Shown piece by piece: positions 56,450 to 64,000 of a stretch of 64,000 nt of DNA. The notes under the pieces were generated by a model. That model saw only the letters and a program-made list of their open reading frames with translations. It had not been told where the DNA came from and did not search any database. Numbering within the stretch: position 1 is the first letter of the stretch; each line of letters starts with the position of its first letter. Source of the DNA: Epiperipatus broadwayi. Lineage: Eukaryota; Onychophora; Udeonychophora; Euonychophora; Peripatidae. Location of the stretch: assembly GCA_028023455.1 (NCBI GenBank), contig JAQFVV010006506.1, positions 496,501-560,500 of the forward strand, read 5' to 3'. The translations under genes and the position numbers were made by a program.

Positions 56450-59400
56450 TATATATATTGTGCCCTTTTCTATAGGTCAGAACTAGTCAATTATAGTAAA
56501 TTACTAAAAAATTTAAATGTTAGAATATGTTCTTTTAATATGTTAATTATATTTTGTTAATTATGTTATAAAGTACAATTTGAAGCTAAAGAAAATAGTA
56601 GTATATAAAATTATAGCGAATCATTTAAAAATAGTTAGGTAAGGCCTTAAATATTGTTGCATATGTTTGCAAAAGCTGGCCATATTAAATAACACAGCTA
56701 TAAATATTTAAAAGTATATTTAAATGTTAAATATAAATAGTTTTAAACTTATAGAAGTAAATGTTATGTTTAAGTTAATAAAATCACATTTAATAATCAC
56801 AATTAAAATCGTATATTTTTAGAAGTAAGCTTTATGATAGTGAATTGTATTTAGTTCTATATTTTCTAAATTATTTTTCCAAATTTTATAATTATATTAT
56901 GAAATATAATAAAGTGTTGTAATTTTATTAACCCAGACAGAGAAATAGATTGAAAATCGTCGGTCTCAATTTTATATTGATCATGTGACTTTTAATACAT
57001 GGTTAAACACACAGCTTGTTTGAATTAATAACAAAGTTTGAACTATTTAAAAGTTGTATTATGGAATTGAATAGAATTACTATCTATCATAGAATTGAAT
57101 ATTAAATAGTTGGTATAAAATGTTTCTAAATGTTTTAAATAATGTAATGAAGATGAATACAGATATAATAAAAATTAAATATTTTGTTTAAATAAAACTA
57201 GATAAATTGAATATTAAGAGTGGGATAAATATTAAAATTATTTTAAAAGTTATTTTAAATGTTCAAATAATTTAAATAAAAATAATAATTGAATTAAAAG
57301 TTCTATTTTAAACAATGTTTTTAAGTTTTATTACGTCATAATTTTTATTTTTAAAATAAAATTCTGTAAAACTGAAAATATGTAAATTTGTTCTCAAGCT
57401 AAAAGTAAGAATTAACCAATAGAATAAGGTATTCTTGCAAGGTATAAATATCATTGTAACTGATCTATCAGGTGAGTTTAATAATGTCTTAGTGGTAATT
57501 AATAACATACTAAGGTAGCTTAATAATATCAGAAGCTATTGAGGTGAAATATCTTGAAAATTTTTATTATTTAGTCAATTTATAGTACTCTCTTATACTT
57601 CATTTATCGTAACTAATAGGATACTTTTATACACTTTTAAAAGACAGTTTAAAATATTTTAGAAACTTCGTGAAAATGATTTGCTAATTTTTAACAGTTT
57701 ACTTACTAGGATTATTTTATTTAAGTTTAACCAAAATTTGCAATGAAAAATTGATATACTACGGAATAAAATGTATATCTTATCCAAGTGTTTTTTGTTT
57801 TTGTTTTTAAAAAAAAGATATTTATATCTTATGAATTATTTATAGAATATCATAATGAAAGGAATAAAATGTTTAGTCCTTTTTAACGGAAACATTTTTT
57901 TAAAAAAATATTTTTTTTGCAAGAATTAAAGAAAGAGCTTACAGAAAATATTTTACTTAAGCATTGTGATATATAAAACTTCTTGTCTCAGAAGTACTTT
58001 AAAAAAAGAACGCATCTTTAGAAGTATTTGTTTTAAAGAACTTTATTAAGAAATAAAACCTATGTAAGAAAGAATGAACATATAGTAGATGAATAAAAGA
58101 TGGATCCATGAAAATACAAATATAGTACGTAAAAGTTTACCGATAACTTAAGTTAAATTGAATGGGGTGATGCATCAGATACTCAGATACGTCAGAGAGA
58201 ATATTTAAGAAGCTTCACGGGATTAATTAATATTATGTTTTAATAATTATCATTTTAAACAGTAAAACATGGGATTATTTTCTATAAACTTTACTAAAAT
58301 GGATTAATAATTATTTTTTTTATTTTTTAAACTATAACGCCTTTAAGGAGAACATTTTTTTTAAAAAAAAAAACTAGAGAAAGTAATAAACATTTTGGAT
58401 TTGATTATGAACTATTGTCAAGTGAATACGTAATTATAGTTTTGATTTCTTTTATTTTAGTAACTTAGTTAAAATATAATTTTTTTTTATAAGATTAGGA
58501 AAACATAAAACATTAATTTGTTAATAACATATAATTTTATAATATAATAATCTAATAATTTAGATAAGAATATTTTTAGATAAAGTGTATGGATGTATAT
58601 TTTCTCTATGTACGCAATGATCTGTATCCAGTGGATGAAGGAAGTCTGCTGCAATATGATGACCAGATAAAGGTTATTTGGTAATGATAATGAATATTAA
58701 TAATTTCTAATGTATATTCTTTGTTTTCTTTTAGATAATGTATGAATAGTGATAATGGAGTCTAAATGTTTAATTATATGTAAACGCATTTTTTTTATAA
58801 CATTTTAAAAACATTATGAGATAGGATTGATTTGAAAATATGCATACAATGATTTTTATATTAGTGATATAATCCAACATAGTAACAAATATTTGTGTGA
58901 TTCTTTTAAAACTTTCATGTTATTGGATATTCAAATATCTGATTAGATTGTATATGATTAAATATACAGAATAATGAAGTAAGCAAACTTTTCTTGTGGA
59001 ACAGTGAGATTGTCTTTAAACTATCAGTGAATTTTATTTATTGTTTTTGTAAATGCAGATAATTATTTATGATGTAAAATGTGAAAAATCTTGAGAAATA
59101 TTAATGAGATAGTGGCTTGGAAGTACTTGAGTAGACAGGAAACCAAGATGATGTTTTAAAAATAGGATGTTATAAGGGATGTGAATAATACTTAGTCTTT
59201 GTGTAGTTATCAGCATAGTTAACAAAGTCCTATGACTGATACACATTTATTTGGATAGTGTTTATATTTCTTTAAATATTTGATGTTCTAATAAAGCTGA
59301 AGGAATAGCTTTAACATCGTTTATGTATTGGAGGATATTAGCCAGGTAAAAGGTCGCTACCTCCATTTCTTGTTAATGCACTGTGCCATGATTTTTGAAA

Positions 59401-60775
59401 TATGTTATGAGTTATACTCTATCTTTCTTCCTTAAATCCTATGCATCTATTTCGCTATCTATATTTCATGTAACTGCATCGTTCAGTAAGATATTTTGAA
59501 AAGAAATGGTAAATAATTTAGAGCTTAGGTTATGCTATCGTTTTGTATAAGATTGGTTTATTTGCTTAGAAGGAATAGAATTTTATAACTTGAAATTGAA
59601 GGTCCAGTGAATCCTAAGGAAAGGAAAGAATCATAGATTATGTTTTTTTTAATTTATTTCGGAAATGAAATATACATTTTTAGATTAGAGTATCTAAAAC
59701 AAAAATGTTTTCTTTAAAATGTTAATAATTTTTTGAATGCTTTATTATTATTTTTTTAAAAAAAAATAAGTATTGCATATTTTTAAAATACAATAGTATA
59801 AAATAAATGATGTAAAGAATAGGCATAGTATACTTTTTATTTATTGAATAATGGGAATATATCGATAGTTACACTTATATCATGCCAAAGTAAGGCTAAA
59901 TGGGAATATGTTGTGTTTGGTAAACAAAGTGTAATAAGTGATATCTACTAAAATCTAGTAATGAATTTTGGATAAATATTTTATATAACATCTTTGACAC
60001 TGCAAGATGAAAATTTGTTTTTAATATTTTAAGAAATCCATACTCATTATAAAGTTAATTTTGTTTTTCTGTAGAATGTTTTTCCTACGAATGTGTTTTA
60101 AGAAAAATATAGTTTAATAACATTAAGGAGGAGATATTTTTGTTAATAAAATAAATAAATATATTTGTAATAAGTTAACCATACCAAGAAACCAAATGGT
60201 AACATTTTATTTTGTCTCAAGTCTAAATAAAGACCTAACTAAGTATAAATTATTTTTATAACCCAGTAAATAAAAATGTAAAGTATAAAATAAGGATATC
60301 CATTGTAAATATTGTACATAAATTGTTTATTTTATTTTGTTGGTAGTAATAAACTTTGTTAAAATTTGTTTTTTTTTTTCAAAATTTTTGTGTCTGGATT
60401 TTTTTTTATTTCTCCACTACATTGCATGAAATCACGAGATATCCATAATAATAGAAACAAACATATAATTTTGCACACAAGATAAATAAAGAATTATTTT
60501 TAAGAATTCGATTATTTATTGGTATTCATTTAATTAATAATCATAATTTTACATTATTTTATTGATCATAAATAAGTTATCACAATAGTATATTAAATTT
60601 ATATGCTAGCAGTTGCCACACACCCTTTGTTTGTCAGATTATCAAATGCACCCACGTATTTATTATATTATTACATGAAGATAAAAGATTATATTATATT
60701 ATTTGATTATTTTATTATGGTAATAAAAATATAACGAAAAGAAAAAATATACAGAATTAGTTATACAATGAAGAA
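56450..60775. other. Intronic AT-rich DNA, no gene recognised
   Basis: Lies within the proposed intron 55976-61860. Many T-run/A-run blocks are present; no coding or repeat structure was delimited. Confidence 0.4.
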
Positions 60776-60776
<1 letters not shown>

Positions 60777-60842
<66 letters not shown>

Positions 60843-60848
60843 TATTAT
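60777..60848. repeat. (ATT)n microsatellite
   Basis: About 22 ATT repeats with one interruption near the end. Confidence 0.97.
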
Positions 60849-61426
60849 TAGTTTCAGTGTAGTAGATTATTACATAAAAATCCCTTTTCATATTTTACTA
60901 CCGTAGTTTAATTAACTTAGAGTAAATTTTATGAACCTGAGATTTTATTTGAGCTAGATTATTACAAATAGGAGATTAAGATTTAATTATTAGCTTAATT
61001 TTAGTGAATAGGATTTATTAAAGTCGTAAGAATACTATAAGTTTATTTATTTGAAATAGTAATAGGGGGGATAGTGTTCTTATGCCATTGAGATAGTATC
61101 CTGTAGGATATTGGCTCAATGTAATCTATCTTGTCACCTGTATTTTCACTTCAAGTCTCATGAAAATATTAAATATTTATTTAATTTATTTTTATAAACT
61201 GAACCTTATTCGTATTTTAAGTTTGAGCTAGTGAAACATTTTAATTTTAATGCTGAATATTTTATTTATTAATTATTAACTGAGCTAGAACCCGTTTTAT
61301 TTAATATCATATATTATCTGGAAGTGAGAATGACGCATGGCACGGTTAGAATATATATATAATAAATGAAACAAAACCTGATAGCATATCAAATTGTGTA
61401 TTTTACAAAGCTGCTCTAGAAAAAAG

Positions 61427-61474
61427 CTCACATACATATTGCTAAATGTATAAATCATTGTATGTATATGTGAG
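61427..61474. repeat. Short hairpin
   Basis: GCTCACATACATA pairs with TGTATGTATATGTGAGC across a loop of about 20 bases. Either a very small fold-back element or an intronic hairpin; transcription unknown. Confidence 0.45.
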
Positions 61475-61860
61475 CATATATTTTGCATGTCATTTAAATA
61501 TACTGCTGTAAAAAAAATTAAAAAATTACACTTATGCATTTAACCTTATTAAATACTTTATAAGGCTACTGTTTAATATTTGAGAAACAATAAAATGATA
61601 AATTGAAATGTAATAAATGAAAGAAAAATGGGTTTTATATGCGCAACAAATTTGCTTTTGTATCTCTTTGATCTACTTTCTAAATGGAAGTTAAATTTTA
61701 AAAAAAACTGTCAGTTCCTAAATTAAATTTGATGGTAAAACTAAATGTTCTATTAAAATATTGAATATAATAGAATTGTGAAAGTTAGCAATCATATTTT
61801 AAAAGTCAATGAAACAGTATATTTTTCCATCATAACTGTTTCATCTATTTTTCCCCACAG

Positions 61861-61890
61861 CCACATCTATGCCAGGTTCAAACACCTCTA
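61861..61890 (+). CDS. 30-nt microexon of the host gene
   Basis: A classical acceptor (CATCTATTTTTCCCCACAG, ending 61860) and a strong donor (GTAAGTAT from 61891) bracket exactly 30 bases. Entered in phase 1 with the G left by the exon at 55628-55975, it encodes ATSMPGSNTS and leaves in phase 1. It would add ten Ser/Thr/Pro/Gly-rich residues, like a linker. A phase-compatible length makes it a possible cassette exon. Confidence 0.5.
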
Positions 61891-61899
61891 GTAAGTATA

Positions 61900-63910
61900 T
61901 ATAAGTACCAACACAGTTATATAAGTATTACCACACATATATGCATGGATAAATGACTGTGATATCAATTTATGTACATATATTGCAGCATTTATATTTC
62001 TTTTTCTAAATAATATTTGTTATAAAATTTGTTATAAAATCTGTTTTATTTAAAAAGAATATACATTTTAAATATTTTCTAAATAATATTTTGTTTTATT
62101 TAAAAGGAATTTACATTTGAATAGCATGTGGTCTTTTACAGGTGGCCCATTATATCATTAAAAGCTAGAGCAATTCTCAATTTTGATTTAATAAATCAGA
62201 AACAAAACCTTTGCTTGACAAGGTTATCTAAGTTGTGTCTAAAACAATATCATTTTTCAAACTTTGTACAATTGTAATGAATCACTTTTCCAGACTAAAA
62301 CTATTAAAAGTTTTAAGGAATTTAAGAGGTCAAAATTAAAGAAACAGACTCTATTAAAAATTGACAGAAAAAGTTAAACATATGCCTACCTGGTCTTAAT
62401 CTGAAAAATGTATAAATAAGGCAGATTTCTTGCTGCAAGGATTCTTTCTATAAACTTTTGAGGAGAGTTGTACTGAGCCAGATTGGACTTTAACATGGAT
62501 AGCTAGGCAAAAAGGTAGCTGTCTTTGTCTTGAGATGGCAATTTCTATTCATCCCTGCCTGTCTAAGAGCACAATCATCATTGCAAGAAAAGACCATAAG
62601 CTTATCCTGAGGAGAATGACACTATAATACAGAACTGCTCCATATACCTGCATTACAAGCCTACTACCAAAAAGCCTGGTAATATTTTTAGAGACTGCAG
62701 AGCTCTATAATTTAATATGTAAATTTCTAATACTAAGCTAGCTTATTTACTATAAAGAACGTTTTATATAATTTCTCAAAATTCTTTAATTTAAATCATT
62801 TGTAAAAGAAACTGTGTTAAACTTGCCTAAATTTATCTATATATTGTAAAATCATTTATTGTCAATTTTTCTTAAAATCTGTAAAATTATCTCTAAAGTA
62901 ATTATGAAATCGTTTATAATTTAATCTTGTAAATTTTCCTGAATACACTTTTATAAATAAAAAGACTACTTTTTATAATCTGTAAATAACTTCAATCACT
63001 TATCTTAAATTTCTAAAAACTGTGGTCATGCCTAGCTTTATTGTTTTAAGTATTTTGTTTACATTTATTCTGTTTAAATTTAATATATATGTTATAAAAT
63101 GCCCATCTTTTGAAATAGCAAATAATAATTATTAACTAACTTGCAACGGAGATAATTAAAATCTCCATTTTAAATATTTTAACAACACTGCTTGGCATAT
63201 TAAATCACTATTTTGAAATAACAATTTTAATAGATAATAACCGATCACTACACCTTCTTATTATTATGATTTTATATATATTATAAATGGCATTATATTT
63301 TGCAAGGTTTGCTTAGTCAGTTTATATATATTATGACTTTTTATATCTGTTAGTTAGAAGGGATATACTAGCTAGAGATGATATTAAAGTATATTTATTA
63401 ATATTTATTAATTCCCATCAAATATACATTCCCTCCAAAATTGTGATTATATGTACATGCAGATTCAGGATTTTAACTAGATTATAATTTAATTTAAGCT
63501 CTTTTCATTAGCATAATTATAATGCTAGTTTAAAAACTGGGTTGTATTAGTTTGACAGATAGAATCTATCTGTTTTAGACACGGTCAATTAATTATATGC
63601 ATATGTATTGGTCTTTTGTGTGTGCATTGCACGTGTGTCTTTATACAGTACACTTACGTGTGTTTACATTTTGCTGCACCTTTCAAATGGGTTCATGATA
63701 ACAAACCACCCCTTCTTTAGTTTGGTTATGGCTATCTTTATTAGAAGTGGAACATGAGAGTCCAGACCATTTTTATAAACCCTATCTGAGTTCCTGAACT
63801 TTTCTGTTTGTATATAAATAGCAGCAAACCATCTGGTCTTAGGGCAACTGAGCATTTGATGCTGAAACTCACACCACAAAATTACTCTTAAAATTTTATA
63901 TAGTGCCATA
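61900..63910. other. No further gene recognised
   Basis: A possible terminal exon at 62152 is discussed in the findings. A roughly 70-base tandem duplication (ATTTTCTAAATAATATTTTG, TTTTATTTAAAA-GAAT) lies at about 62003-62118. The minus frame 63664-63909 has no recognised motif. Confidence 0.35.
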
Positions 63911-63912
63911 GC

Positions 63913-63913
<1 letters not shown>

Positions 63914-63946
<33 letters not shown>

Positions 63947-63947
63947 A
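63914..63947. repeat. (TA)n-(TG)n microsatellite
   Basis: TA run passing into TG repeats at the right edge of the window. Confidence 0.95.
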
Positions 63948-64000
63948 AATCTAAAGGTAACCAGTTCTTTTCCTCCTTATTAATTAATTATTCAGCTTTA

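Overview
The window is a very A+T-rich (about three quarters by eye), gene-poor stretch of an animal nuclear genome. Long (TA)n, (ATT)n, (TG)n and (GATA)n arrays, Penelope-like elements (PLEs), RTE-type LINE remnants, tRNA-derived SINEs, fold-back MITEs and spliceosomal exons with multi-kilobase introns all point to a metazoan. The overall texture resembles a mollusc, perhaps a cephalopod, but no host gene was identified, so taxonomy is inference. There are no operons, rRNA genes or functional tRNA genes.

Layout. 1-4.8 kb: LINE 3' end with a short tandem tail, a fold-back MITE, a PLE 3' end and an RTE endonuclease remnant. 8.7-12 kb: a hammerhead-like motif, a SINE, and a tandem 385-bp repeat in which each unit carries a hammerhead self-cleaving ribozyme motif on the minus strand (retrozyme-like). 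15.8-22.7 kb: RTE C-terminus, a head-to-head pair of 5'-truncated PLEs that contains Illumina adapter sequence (an assembly or library artefact), an inverted SINE and a deleted hAT element. 24.5-31 kb: a fold-back element with one hammerhead motif in each arm, two MITEs, a 400-bp GATA array and a third, degenerate member of the hammerhead tandem family. 34.9-50.1 kb: two direct copies of a 5.3-5.7 kb unit about 9.5 kb apart. Each is bounded by (TA)n with TGTACCTAACT-like termini and each carries a short open frame whose differences look like those of a coding sequence. Between the copies lie MITEs and a PLE with a tandemly repeated 3' end. 53.3-56.5 kb: a minisatellite, a second head-to-head PLE pair of another PLE family, a PLE fragment and two MITEs. 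55.6-62 kb: the only convincing host gene signal, a 348-nt phase 1-1 exon and a 30-nt phase 1-1 microexon on the + strand separated by a 5.9-kb intron.

How the parts may fit. The hammerhead-bearing repeats have the architecture reported for metazoan retrozymes: tandem units of a few hundred bp with type I hammerheads, predicted to release unit-length RNAs. They sit among PLEs, a class reported to carry hammerheads and suggested as a source of reverse transcriptase for such elements. All PLE copies seen here are broken, so any mobilising enzyme would have to be encoded elsewhere. Ribozyme calls come from hand-folding, and repeat boundaries and identities from reading by eye.
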